A stretch of DNA of 64,000 nucleotides, from contig OZ234503.1 in assembly GCA_965153455.1 (NCBI GenBank), positions 496,001 through 560,000 on the forward strand, written 5' to 3'. The notes beneath the pieces are model-generated. The model made no database searches. It saw only the letters and a program-made list of their open reading frames with translations, and was not told where the DNA came from. Both the position numbers and the translations under genes were made by a program. The stretch comes from Sphagnum compactum. Lineage: Eukaryota; Bryophyta; Sphagnopsida; Sphagnales. Positions 31,378-44,885 of this stretch are shown here, one piece after another (positions within the stretch are counted from its first letter, which is position 1; each line of letters starts with the position of its first letter).

Positions 31378-32172
31378 TGAGGACGTGAGAGATATGGAAT
31401 TTTCAGTGATTTTTGTCAAAACTTCAAATAAATCTTTAAAAACTAGGTTTTGGAAGGAAAAACAAGTTGAGAACGTGTTCACACTAGAAGGTCTACCATT
31501 CAATTCAAGTATGATTTGGTTTCATACTTGACTCTTCAAAAATGGGATATATCTTGCAAACAGTTGATTTCACTCTATTTTGTAACATGGGCTCACACTT
31601 GGGGCAACGGCACAGGCCACACTAGTGTAACTTACTTTTGCTTCTGGCTCCTTCCTTACCAGTTCTTATGTCTGTCATGCCCTCTCTTCCACTAAAAAGA
31701 TTTCTACTCCACACCCACAAAACTCCCACCTCTTTTAGATTTTTACAAAGAAAAACGTAACATAGAAAACTGTTCCGATCATTGTTTGAGTCCAAAATCC
31801 TTCAGAGGGTTCAATCAATAAAGTGTAAAATACACAACAGCCATGCCATGGTTTTCCAATGCAAATATTTCAATTGAAAGTGTAAACATATATCACAATT
31901 CACACATCTAGTGTGGCATGTGCTGTAGGCACAAGTGTGAACCCATTACAAAATAGGGCAAACTCAAAATATGAACCTAATTTTGCAAATTACAAATTCA
32001 ATTTTTGAAGAGTTAAATATGAAAAAAAATCAGCCTTGAATTGATTGGTAGGCCTGCAAGTGTGATCATGTTCTCGACTGATTTTTCTTTCCAAAACCTG
32101 GTTTTTTGTAATTTTATTTGAATTTTGAGGGAAAAAATCACTTAAAATTCAATATCTCTGCTATCTTAGGTT
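31378..32172. repeat. Long imperfect inverted repeat (arms about 255-270 bp)
   Basis: The reverse complement of 31378-31635 aligns along its length to 31900-32172. Matching anchors include TTTTTGAAGAGT, TTCCAAAACCTRGTTTTT and TACAAAATAG. The spacer of about 265 bp contains a fragment of the dispersed repeat family. A transcript could fold into a long hairpin. Confidence 0.75.
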
Positions 32173-34916
32173 CAAAACTTACAAAAGAAATTCCATTAGA
32201 TCTTGCTCAGTGAGAGCTTTCCAACAAAACAAAAGGCACATTCGAATTCCTCTAAAAAATTTAGTTTTGATTTGAATTTAATGTTTAATAAAAAAATCAT
32301 TCAATATGCAATAACTGTTACATTGTGAGTCCAAACACTAGGAAACCAAGCTAATGCACCTTACTCATCAATAGCTTTCGGAAGATACCAAGAATGCAGT
32401 TCAAAACATGTTGGTTTCAAAGATCTCAGTGTCACAAAGCCAATCAAACTTCCTTACTTAATAATATAGATAGATGAAAGGACAACATTTGCCAAACCAT
32501 ATGGGATAAAAGTGAGGTGCTCTTGGGAATGTGTTAGGGATTACAATGGGAACTTGAAGAACATATTGGGAGCATCATGAAAAATTATTGGGAACATTAT
32601 GAGAACATAGTGTTAACATCACGGGAACTCGTTGAGAACTTACTAAGAACACATTGGGAACAAGAGGAAAATGAAAAATCCCTCCTTCACTTCACTCCCT
32701 GCAAACCCAAAAAAAAGGGCCATGTTGAGCCTTCTCATTGCTTGCATGCAATTTTTATTTTTAAAATTGTTGGTCACATATTTTGGCCTAGACTAATGGC
32801 TGCGGCAAAAAAAACTATGGAATAATCAAATACTAGCGCACATATTGGGGGGTACTTATTGTGATTTGCATTAATTACATGGGGGCGCCTCCAATGTTGA
32901 AATTTACTTTTTAGCAATGATCCAATTTGATTGGCTTGGCCCACCACCCAAAATTTGAAACTATGAAGGGGGTTCAACACACAGGGTTCTACTTAGAAGC
33001 TTTGCATTCCTCCCCTTTGGCTCAGCCATATAGCTGAAAGGAGGACAACATTTGCCAAAGCATATGGGATTAAAGTAAGGTGCTATTGGGAACACATTGG
33101 AAACAAAAGGACAAAATAAAACCAGAATTTTTTTAAATAACCTACCTAGCCGGGTACTAAGAAAAGCAGTAACCTGCGAACACTGGTTTTTACCATGATC
33201 CCAATGTGAATTGGGCGGAAAATTCAACTCACATGTAGTGAACATTGCTTTGAACTAATTTTCAATTAGGTTACTTTGACTTGAATCATAAATGTTTCCA
33301 TCGATGGCCCATCAGGTACTTGAAATTGGCACACACTAAACACCGTTCATCAAGCTCTGTCAGGCGCAAATCCTGTGTGAGTGGGGGGGGGGGGGAAAAT
33401 GCAACTTTTGTTATTTGTTTGCTCCCTTCTGGCAATTAAAAACCTTTTAAATCATTTCATTTTAGAATTTAGAATTTAGAATTTCTCTTTTTGGCCAAAT
33501 TTCGCCAGTAGGAAAAGGCCTGCTCAATGTCCATGCCCCTAATGTAAATGTGTTTCAGGAATTGAGTAAAATGTGTTTTCAAAACCAGGCCCTCATTCTT
33601 GCAATTTTGGTTCTTTTCCCAAACGATTCCAACATATTGTTCTCAGAATCAAACTTCCAATTTCTTTTTAAGAGTACATGTGCATAAAAATTAATCCCAT
33701 ATTCTTTGAGTGTGTGTTGCCTAGCTGGAAAATGCATTAAACAGTAGAACTTGTTTTCTTTTCTACCTGATATCACTATTATTCCTACTTTATATGATTG
33801 TTTGGACTGTGTTTCTACCTCCTTATACTACAGAGCTTACTCTGCACTTCAACTATAGAACTATACGTTTGTTTTTGATGGTTATACTTAAACAATCAGC
33901 TATTTCAATTCCATGGCATATATAATGACTTCAGAAATTGAGTACAATGTGATTTCAAATCCCCATTACTAATTCTGATTTTCTTAAGTGATTTGACAAG
34001 TCGTGGTTGCAATTGTCTTGCAATTGTCAAATATTCTAAAACTTCAACTACTCAATGACAAATGTCCCCCCGGCCTCCCCACCCCCCCCCACCTTGCGCC
34101 CCCTCATTGCCTGGATAAAATGCCTAACTACAACAAGAGCTACTTGGGAGGAGGCATGACTTCGGTCAGTAGAAGATATTTTTATGTAAGACTTGCCCTT
34201 TACCCACATAGCATATACCTATGTTACTGGCAAGAGCTGTTCAAAAGAAATCTTTGCAGTGTAGCCAAAGTGGCAATCATTCATTGGAAGGTTCAGCGAA
34301 ATATTTTTCTACTAGATACATATGAAAGCAAAAAAAATTTAAACATCCTTCCCTGATAATGTTTGGTGACCTACTTGAGCCATGAATAGAAATCCAATAA
34401 TTTTCCTTCAATTTTTTCTAAAATGTTGGCAATTGAAAATCTCAAAAAAAGACTTGATTTTACCACTTTCATATTTTAAATTTTCACTTAGACGTTATAT
34501 ATAGCAGCATGTTTCTGGCTGGTTATATTGGGTTTCAACAGTTTCATTATCTAAAGATTAAAACAAGCAATTTGATTTCAAATGGTAGTGTCCAAACCAT
34601 AGTTCTCTGGTTCACGGAGAAACGATTCTCACAAAAAATTTAAATTGATGAAATATTGGTTTGTCATTCAAGCAATGGAACCTTGAATGCCATTCCTGAT
34701 CAGGTTCCTTTAAAAAAATCCAAACTTGATCCTATTTGGAAATCATGTCCAATTACGGACTATACAGCTCAAGATTGGAGGTTGTGCAATTGTCGTGTTA
34801 TATAAACTATAAAGCATTAAAATTGGCCCCCCCCTAAAAATAGACAACCTGAATTAGGACCTCTCCAAAAAGGTTCAACTTGACTCCTTCAAACACTGAA
34901 ACCTACGCAATGTTTG
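32173..34916. other. Gene-free stretch with a short direct repeat
   Basis: The phrase GGACAACATTTGCCAAA followed by CATATGGGAT occurs at about 32478 and 33043 with similar flanks. No gene, RNA or complete element was recognised. Confidence 0.5.
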
Positions 34917-35345
34917 AGTTTTCCAACAGGAGGTTTTGGTTGTGGGTTCTGATTTAGGTTCACGAGGCTGCTTGTCCTGAAATTGCCCGAAACCTATCAC
35001 TAATAATTGTGCCCATCAGGTATCTAAAGTTGTGTACAACAAATCAGCAGAAACTGGCCTGCAGTTGGCCCAGCCATCATTATCTTTCTGCGAATTGCTC
35101 CCCCTGCACACCTGCAAAGTTCGAGGCTCACCAGTTCCTGCAAGGATGGAGCTGTTGCAAATATTGTCATATGTAGTTAAGCGCATGGCTCCTTCCTTAC
35201 CAGTTCTTTTGTCTGCCATGCACTCTTTCCGTGTTTCACACTCACAAAACTCCCTATATTCAGAGGCCCACCAAATATTTCCGCGCCTACCTGATTTCCT
35301 CCAAAAGATCTGGTGGCACCTCTTTAAAACCAAGCAATTGCTGCC
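34917..35345 (+). repeat. Dispersed repeat copy B (empty site for the Helitron-like element)
   Basis: Matches copy A on both sides of its insertion and has a single unit where copy A has the 144-bp array. Confidence 0.85.
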
Positions 35346-35365
35346 ATGCAACTTCCTCTTGACCT

Positions 35366-35690
35366 TAACCCCTTGACTTGGTTATGGCGTACAATATCAA
35401 GCTCCAAAATATTGTCATAATCTACCTGAGTATCTCAAGCTTGTTAAGATTGGCAACAATGTCCTTCTTTTGGTCTATGTGGAGTATGAAAGATGTTTCT
35501 CCACTATGAAGTTCCTTAAGTCTAACTTTTGTAATAGACTTGGTGTGCATCTGCCTATGGTTGTGAGGATGTTTCGACAAAACTTCTTCACTTTGGTAAA
35601 TTTCTCATATAAGGATGCTATTAAGTCTTGGAAAAGTCAGAACAAGTGGTATGATGACTCACAAATCATGATTCTTGCTACTGTTGTATC
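35366..35690 (+). pseudogene. hAT-type transposase C-terminal fragment
   Basis: The plus-strand frame reads PEYLKLVKIGNNVLLLV and then VEYERCFSTMKFLKSNFCN. The ER-FS-MK-IK-...RL pattern is that of the hAT dimerisation region (SERAFSTMKFIKSRLRNRLG-like in intact members). No DNA-binding or catalytic part is present, and no terminal repeats or 8-bp duplication were seen, so it is a relic. Confidence 0.6.
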
Positions 35691-35699
35691 CTTTCAAAC

Positions 35700-38650
35700 T
35701 TCACAAAAAATTTCAAAGTTTCATGAATCCTTTTAGTTTCCATGATGTTAAGCCAATTTTCTCATTCTTTTACAATTTACAATCTTAACTCTTGGATTTG
35801 GCAGTGATGGTGACACTTCTTGGACATGTGGGTGATTTTGGTTTTCGGTTTCATAATGCAAATTGTTGCATTTAGGCTATGAACCTTCCTTGACCCATTT
35901 CCTTGATTTGAATTTTGGCATTTTTTTCATGTGTAATTTGTAATATTAATGAATATACTTTCTAATTGCAATAATCAATTATAAAATATAAATACTAAAA
36001 ATACCTATGTTTTTCTTGTATGTTTAAGATGTTTTTAGTTTTGATAAGATGCATTTGTTATTTTGCAGGCCATTTATGCTACAGTTGCCAGTTCAAGAGG
36101 TTCAATTCCTCCACAAGTGACAAAAACTTAATCTAAAGGAATAAGTGTGCAATGTTTCTTTATTGTTGAAAAGTTGTTGGTTTTTGTAGACTTCAACTCT
36201 ATTTAATTTCAACATGGAGCCAAAACATCACCAAAGCAAATGTCCATGGAGCAAAAAAAAAACTAAGAAATGGTGTAATTTGTTACATTTTTATACATTA
36301 AAACATTTGGATATTTGCATCCTATTGAAGAACTTTATATAGTGTAGCCATTTTTTTCTTACAATCCAAAATATGTAGTAGCCTTTTAAAGCTTTTACAT
36401 TAAAAACCCTTAGCCAAAAAGTTTTTAAAAAAAACCTATGTTGCTAGTTGTAGCTAGCTTAATTCATGGCTTGCTGCAAGTTTTGCAACATGCTATGGGT
36501 TGTTAGTGCAAGTGCAACTAAGCTTTGAAAATGAAAAAAAATGATTGATCCCAACCTCACTTTATTTATGTAACTACCCATTTAAATGGGTAAGTATCTT
36601 TGGTAACTAGGTATGAAATACATATGGTTACTATGTAGGTAGATCAACGTTGATGGTTAGGACATAGATAACAAGGATGGTTAGTTTTGGACAAGAATAT
36701 AATGATAAAGTGTTTCATGTCCACATACGATTGTATTCAAACACACATCCTATGAGGTTTAGGTCTTTTGAAATCTTGCATTTGAAGGAGGGAAGAAAAA
36801 TTCAAGGTTGTAAGATGGGCTCCAATTATAATGGAAAAAGCTTTAGAGGTATATTTAGTATCTAAATTCTTTCACCACACACCCATTAATGTTATTTGAT
36901 TATTGATTTAAGAGGAACCTTTGGTCCCAATTCTTATTTTTCTAATTTGTTTTTTTGATGGAACATTATGTCTGACCTTGAGATTGGTTCTTCGGATTTA
37001 AAAAATCTCTAGTTTCAATGATTTCCACAAAGAATTTAAAGTTGGTTTAGTTTAAATTAGGTTTAATTTCATCTCAGTTACACAAAATTAAACAAAATCA
37101 AATAATGTAGTATTATTTTGTTCAACTACTCCACACAATTCAAGATAAAGATTATGAAATATAAATTATGTGCAACCAATTGAATGCAATAACTTGCTCA
37201 AAATGTAAGGCCAAGCTATATATATTTTTAAAAGTTGTAGTTATGTACCTAAAAAACCTAAATCTATTTTAAATGGGACAACACCCCCCATTCAGGTTCT
37301 AATGATAAATCCTAAAACATTAAGAACTTTGGATTTGGAGAACCTAGAACTTGACCTATAACCTAGACTTGAACCTACCTAAATCCCAAAACATGCCAAC
37401 ATTGTTGCCCACACCATCCACACCCCCCCACCCACACAACTATTTATGTTTTAAACGTAATTTATATTTGTTAATCAATGACAATAATTAAATACTTTTG
37501 AAAATATTCTCAAATCTAAACTCTAGTCATTCTAATCTTCGAACAAAAGGTCACTAACAGATATTTGGACCAAGACCTACTCAATTGAAAACTTAGAACT
37601 TATACATTTACCATTTTAAGTACATAGGGAGTCAAGGGATTTGATTATCATGTTAAAGAATAGGTTCATTAACAATTGATTAGTTATAATTGTGGAACCT
37701 TACCAAACTTAATTAAAGAACAAAAACCCATTTGAAAGGGGGAAAAGGAGGAACATAAGGAAAGGACCAACATCCAATCAAGAAACAACTCCCAAAAATG
37801 CAAACAGACCAACAAGAGTCACAAAAGAAGGTAGTGGGGACTTGCCAGAAGCAGAAAATTACGAATAGAGGGAACATACAAGTCATGGCTTACTCCAAGT
37901 AGACCCATGTCCTAAATGACATATATTCATGTCCTAAATGCATAGATTCATATTCAATATGATGGAGTATCTATGCGACCCTCTAGCTATCTCCAATATT
38001 TGGAAACAACTGCCTTTAGTTAATGAGTTTAATTCACCAACAACAAAAATATTTTCTTTCAATTTGTGATGTAACCAAGGTGTTAATCATCCATAAACCA
38101 ATTTAGTCAAATTTGGTTATCAACAAAGTAAGAAAGGAATATATTTAAGTATCTTTATAGTTTTTAAAATATGTAAAACATTCATATTTTGGTGTTGTTT
38201 AGGTGTTTAGGGGCTATTTCATGTTTCGATAAAGTGACTACTATTTCCAAAGGAGTATTTATGGGTCCAAATATGCTAATAGGAACTAGGGTCTCCTCCT
38301 TGGGTGATTGCCTAGTTTGAAATATTTCCAAAATATCTTAATAATACTCCATTTGAAATTTAATTTTTTCCAAATTTGATTCAAAAAGATGTTTCAATAT
38401 GCTATTATGTAAATATATGTTGAAATAAACCTCTCTAGAAATATGTCATGTTCAAAAAATCTTTTCAAAAACAAACATCCTTATGTAATATTATTACAAA
38501 TTTTTCTAATTTTTTTCCAAATCATATCACATGTTTTCATAATATATTATAAATAATATCATGCATGTTTTTGAATGATTTGTGACATTATTACAATTTT
38601 TCATACTAAAACATGAAAAATTAAGCATTAATTTCACTTGATTTTGATTG
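35700..38650. other. AT-rich gene-free stretch
   Basis: Only short open frames, none resembling a protein I know. Confidence 0.5.
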
Positions 38651-38659
38651 CACTTTTAT

Positions 38660-39680
38660 ATGTTTATAATTGTTCATTGTAAAATGTTCAATCATACAGG
38701 TCAAACATATCTCTTAATAAATTAATATAAAGCCCTCCACATGGTTATATATGACTTGAATACCAAGTATGTTATAGAGATCACCTTTGTTCATAATTTC
38801 AAATTCTTTTTCCAAAATTCTTTTTAACTGACACATGTCAACTTCATATTATTGCTAACAATCATGCCATTGTCCACATTATAAATTGCCAAATAATGAA
38901 GCCTCCTTTAGTATTTGTTTTGACATAAATATCTGCATCAAAGTCTATTTGAGTAAAGCCTTGTTGTTCAGCAAGTAGGTACTAAGTTTGGGGTGATTGT
39001 TTTAACCCATTCAAGGATTTATGTGACTTACAAACTATGTTTGTTAGGACATCCTTTAGAAATTGTCATATTAAGTGTCTTCATTTAAAATGCCATTTAA
39101 AAAGGTAATTTTAATGCTTAATTTCCAAATCAAATTGAGAAGCCAAAGATATTAAGATTCTGAGAAAATTTTAGTTTAAAATTAGAGGGAACATATTCAT
39201 AAAGCCAACTCCTAAGACTTGAGTGTATCCTTTGGCAGCCAATCTAGTTTTGTATTTATCTATATTGTCATTAGATTTGCATTTTATTTTGAAAATCCAT
39301 TTTGAATTGGCTGGTTTTGGATCTTTTGGCAATGTTGTATAAGTCTACGTATTATATTTCTATAAAGATTACAACTCAAAGTTCATGCCACCTTTCCAAT
39401 GGTGGGACTCCTGACAATTAGATTTTTGTCCATATGTTTCATTTCTGGTTATGTTGAGTTACCAAGGCTTTCAATGTTTATTTTGAGATCTTTTTGGGGT
39501 AGACTTGCTGTCAATAATTTTAATTAATCTTTTGGGTTTCTTAATCTCTTTTGATGGTCTAATTCTTAGGGAACTTTGTGCTATTAATTTAAATTTTCTA
39601 CACGAAGATGATTTTATTGGGATTTGTGAGTGAGGGGACAATGGTTGGGTATTATCTTCTCCACTAATAAACATGTTGAA
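38660..39680 (-). pseudogene. Decayed Ty1/copia reverse transcriptase
   Basis: Reading the minus strand across several frames gives the landmark order of copia polymerase. PANSKWIFKIK and KYKTRLAAKGYTQ lie near 39330-39210, SLASQFDLEIK near 39125, HKSLNGLKQSPQ near 39000, LLAEQQGFTQIDFD near 38950, and KGDLYNILGIQV near 38740. At least six stops and shifts separate these blocks, and the YVDD region is damaged (VDNGMIV). LTRs were not found. This is an old relic. Confidence 0.8.
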
Positions 39681-39689
39681 AAATGAGTC

Positions 39690-42210
39690 TATTATTATTA
39701 TTCATTATGCTTGTTTTTAGCAGTTAGTACTCAAGTAGTGAGATTTGCAAATGGGCTTGGATTTCTATTGCAAAACTGAGGTTATCTATTTGGTCTGTCA
39801 TTAGGAAAGATGCTAAGTCTAGGGGATCTTGCAAATAGTCTCAGTTACATGGATATTTTAAGCAGATTGGGATGCTAGTCTCCATTGGAAACTCCTCCTT
39901 GGGTTGCAATAATTGATTTTGATCAGCAAAAGGGATTGCTTCCCCCTTCCTCACATGGGGTTCCCTTTGCATGACCCCTTCACACATGTTCCTATGAATT
40001 GAGAGTAGAGTTTGACTCGGTTATGGAATGTGAGTAAGAAATCCCAAGACAATAGTTTTTTGGAAGAGTAAAACACAAAGCTCTATGAAGCCAAGACAAA
40101 CAAAAAAATCTTCATAGCACACGCTAATGGAACCTCAAAATCTGGAATCAAGAATAGAGATAGTTGATGCTGTGGGATATCTTTCATCTATGATCAGTAG
40201 TGATAAGGGTAAAGACCGACTGAATACCCTGGAAGGGATAAGTGGTGGACACCTTTGTACTCATTGCATGCACTGGGCACAACACTGCTTTTGTACCCCA
40301 GTATCCGCGTCCTAGCACTTGCAAGGATGTTGTCTTCATTTCTCATTTGTATCCACCAGTAAGGATATTCAAGACCGATTTAGTATATACCCTGCAAATG
40401 TAAGATTGGGGAGGATGGACAATGGACCTTCCCAGCAACCAGCCAGGTAACGTCTTTCCCAATTGTCGGGAAGTGTTTGATTTCTGGTAGACTTCAGAAT
40501 ACTGTACACACGACTATTGGGACCCAGTTTCCTTTCCTGGAACTAGGGGTGATTCTCTCTTTATTTTTCAATGAAGAATTATTAAAAATGAATTTATTTA
40601 GACTTTTTGTAGCTGCTTTCATGTCCAGGCACTGGAACAGTCTCCGCTTCATCCAAGAAAAATTAGCCTGATTTTGATACATTTGAGGCAGTTTTCTTAC
40701 AGGCACTTTCCATTGATTGGGGTGAGTTTGGTCCTTAATCACACACTATGATAATGACCATGATTATACTACCAGCTACTAACAATTAGTGCAATATATT
40801 TAGCAGCATAACTTTAGTAGATTGTGTCTTCTTGATGCAGACAACAGGGGAGTGTTGCTTTTCCTGGCAAAGTTAAAAATTGAGAATGACAAAAAAATGA
40901 TTTTTGGGGGGGTTTTTGCAATAGTCAGAAATTAGAATTCCAATAAAATAACCCAAAAAAAAATGCCAGAATTGTGTATTGGATTCCAGCAGGAAGCCTA
41001 AAATATAGGACGTTCAAAAGTTTTTGCTTTCATGTCTCTTTCAGTTATGGCCAAATTTGGCCAAATCCTCCAACAGATGATCAGCACATGGAAGTTGGTC
41101 TACACTCCTCACCACAAAATTGAAAAAAGGAAAGAATAAAAAGAGAAAGGAGCTAGCTACAAGAGTGAGCCTCAAAAAAAGTTGAGGTATGAATTCCTTT
41201 CTTTGGAAGACAAACATCTAACTTACTTCTGGCTAAGTATGACATGGATGGAAAACCCGATTTGCCAATATCTGCTATTGCTTTTATGTGCCCCTAGAAA
41301 GATGAACCTGGAGGGAGGGATTGCATGGAAAACTACATAATCTCATCGAAGTAGGAGTTTCTTTCAAATTTCAATGACAGGAAAACTCCACTAAAATATT
41401 GGCTGGGCCATATCAAAACATCCTCAGTGCACTATTCCAAGTCCAACCCAACTTTCACTCACCTATCAACAACAGATAATGTGATTCATATTACTTAGTT
41501 TGGGGGGACAATCTTGAAATTTGTTTTTCAGTGATAGACCTCTTTGATTGGTTTGTCACCCAAAACCAAAAAACTCACACTTGACACACTGACACACTCC
41601 TAACATAGAAATTGTTCATGTAGCCCTCTAATTGGCATTAATCTAAGTGAAAAAATTGAAACTTTTTAAAAATTTCCATGTAAAAGACAGATTATATTTA
41701 CATTAAGCATGTAATTCTCAGGTCTCCCCATAAAACAAGGAAGAAGAAATAATAAGAGAACAAAGAAAAAAAATGACCTGAAAGGAAAACAATGAATTCA
41801 TGAGAAACGCTGATAAAATTAAAAAGCAAAAAAAAAACTTCTAATTTTTTGTACATGTGACGCACCTGTACAACACGAACGGGTTTAGGACCGAAACTAT
41901 GTATGATTACTACATAACTATAAAATCTATGTTCTTGGTTGTAAAATTATCCTCCCACTTTTCTATTGGCTATGCAAGCCTCACCATTTTCTTACCATGA
42001 ACTTCACACAAACAACACCAAAACTATTCAAAACCAAAAGCCTTTCAAAATCAAACTTCAATTCTCACAAACTTTGTATTCATACCATAACTTTGTACAA
42101 ATGAAGGTGTCTCCCAAGGTCACAAACACCTCCTTAAATACTAACCAAAAGGAAACAAGTCAAGAAACTTCCTAAAACCTATCCACCACAAGGTTCCCCA
42201 AATAATCAAA
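39690..42210. other. Gene-free stretch
   Basis: No sustained frame or recognisable element; moderately AT-rich with several A runs. Confidence 0.5.
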
Positions 42211-42220
42211 AGGAAACAAA

Positions 42221-42360
42221 ATCACATGGATGTGATTCCACAATTAATCACAAGGACCAATATCACATGGATGTGATTTCACAATTAATCACAAGGAACA
42301 ATATCACATGGTTCCCCATGTGATTCCACAATTAATCACAAGGAACAATATCACATGGTG
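42221..42360. repeat. 41-bp tandem repeat with palindromic core
   Basis: ATCACATGG occurs at 42221, 42262, 42303 and 42350, each followed by a version of ATTAATCACAAGGAACAAT. The core CACATGGATGTG is nearly palindromic. Confidence 0.85.
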
Positions 42361-44700
42361 CACATGACATAAGTCAATGCACCATGACCAAATTATGAAA
42401 TCCTACCACTCAACTTACCCCTTTAAACAATTACCTAAGTAATTATGTAATCAAGTTACACATCAAGTTACACACCCATGTAAGTGAAAACAATAGAACT
42501 TCTTTGAACCTTCATAACCATTTTGCAAACTAAATATATCCAAAAGTTTATTTTCAAGGTTTTATCCATGTGATTGTAAATCATAAACGCGTTGAAAACT
42601 GAAAATATGTATGTTTATTACATAGTTATGAAATTTTACGTTTTTTCTGTATAAATATTTTTTCACCTTTCTATTGTTTATTTATAACTAATATGACACA
42701 CCATTTTCCTACCATGAACTTCACATAAATTATACCGAAACATTTCAAAACTAAAATTTCAATTTCTTTCATAATTCTATTTTATGAAACTTTGCAATCA
42801 TATAACTTTACTTATTTCTCTCAAATGAAAATGTTTCCAAAGGTTGCAAAAACTCTTTTATATACTAATAAAAAAAAATCTAAACAATTTTTTTTTTAAA
42901 GTCCACACATCACATGACTCCTCATATGATTTCACATGCATAATAAAATGACAAAAAAATTTCACATGACTTTTCATATGAATTATTATGTGAAAATCAA
43001 GCACTATAATCAAATCATTTTAACCTTGAAATCCTACTAATAAATAAAACAACAAACTTAACCATTAAATAATTACATAGGTAATAGTCTAACTACATCA
43101 AATTACATAACCAATAGAAGTAAATGAAAAAAATACAAGTTTTTTTAACCTCCACAACCACCTTGCAAATTAAACCAAAACAAAAGCTTGCATCTTTTGT
43201 TCTTTTCATGTGACTCACCCATGTAAGTGAACAAAATAGAACTACTTTGGACCTTAACAACCACCTTGCAAACTAAACCAAAGTAAAAGTATGTCATGAC
43301 ACCAAAAAGTCACCCATGACCTATTTTAGTACAACATATGAGTTACAATTATGAGTTACAATGATCTTATTTAATTATAATTATATATTAACTGAAATAT
43401 TCAGTATTTAATTATTCATAACTATTAATTATAAATATTGACTACTGGGTTTTTTTAATCTAATAATATAATTAAAACCTAGCCTAGGCTAACTATTTTA
43501 TTATAATTAGTCCCATTATTATTTTCATTTATATAGTTATAAAAATATATAAGTAAATATTTAATAGTAAAAATAACACTAATTCAATTATTATTGTAGC
43601 TAGTTGGTAGCCAAGGTTAACTATTTTATTTTTATTATTCATATTATTAATTCATTCATTAAATCTATTTATGAACTATTACAATAAATATTTATATTTT
43701 TAATAAGTATAATTTTCCTTCGAAAATAATTTCTGCGTTTGTGTAATAATTTATTAGGTTTCCATTGTAATTATACAGTAATTATTATAAAATAATAAAA
43801 AAATAAAACTGAAAATAAAAATTATATATTAGTAAATGATTATAGTCATAAAATTATTAATAATTTATAAATATCAATTATAAATTTTAAATAAAAAACT
43901 TAAAACTATATATTAATATTTCCTAGTAATTATTATATTAATCTAATAATTTCATAATTGATTACTTCTAATAATAATAACAGTAATGTAATTTGTCGCT
44001 AGCCTAAGTTAGCTATTTTTTATTTATTATTATTATATGTCACTTGTTAGAACCATTATGATTTACTATAACTAAATTTTCATTTTTTTAATAAATAAAA
44101 GTTAATTCGTAATAAGTACATTAGTCATTTGAAAAGAATTTAATAATATTGTAATAATATATTAAAATTTTAATAATTATTTCAGTAATTATAGAATTAT
44201 TTTTCTTATCATTCTAATATCATCATCATCATCATCATTATGTAATAAAATATTACTGTTTTTAAATTTCAGTTAAAGATAATATTTAAATTTAGTTTTT
44301 TATTACATGTAATTAATATAAATATATAATATAATATTAATACAAAGAATAATAAATGTCATTTGTAATAATTTTAAAAGGTATAATAAAATGGTTTGGA
44401 TAAACTTGTAATATGGGCACAACATATTTAACAAATATCTTATGTACAATTTTGATATACTCAAAATATATACCATTTAATGTAACCATAATATCGAGGC
44501 CATTTATGATAATAATAATATTTGAATACACATCTAATATGCTTGTTCGTATACATTCAAAATATACATTTATAAATCCTAATACACCCAATTATATTCT
44601 TTTAAATTCACAAAATATACCTTTGTATACTTTTAAGGTTACAACTAAATTGGTCACATTTGCAACTAATGGGACATAAATTGTTCTTCTTGGATGAAAA
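42361..44700. other. Very AT-rich gene-free stretch
   Basis: Low-complexity A/T sequence, especially 43320-44660, with a short ATC microsatellite at 44219-44239. The phrase TAGCCTAGGCTAACTATTTT recurs in variants near 43478, 43610 and 44000. Confidence 0.6.
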
Positions 44701-44885
44701 CTAAACTAAATGTTGTTCACATGGAAGGATGAACACCAAAATAGTTGCAAACTAGTTGCACTATAGTTGCAAATATGACCAACATAAGAAATAGTTGCAA
44801 AAATGTCCAAATGTAGTTGCAAATAACTGATAGTCGCATGTAGTTGCAAAGAGATTGGTTACATTTTGGCCAATTTCTACTAGTG
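44690..44885. mobile_element. Possible CACTA-type terminus with subterminal repeats
   Basis: The segment ends GGCCAATTTCTACTAGTG, whose reverse complement CACTAGTAGAAATTGGCC looks like a CACTA element end. The preceding 150 bp hold at least seven copies of AGTTGCAAA or AGTTGCA. The opposite terminus was not found. Confidence 0.4.

Noticed and set aside
42221-42360. CRISPR-like spacing of short repeats
   Set aside because: Units are adjoining tandem copies without unique spacers, and the genome is eukaryotic.
43320-44660. AT-rich block as a centromeric or scaffold region
   Set aside because: No satellite array or other specific signal; low complexity alone is not evidence.
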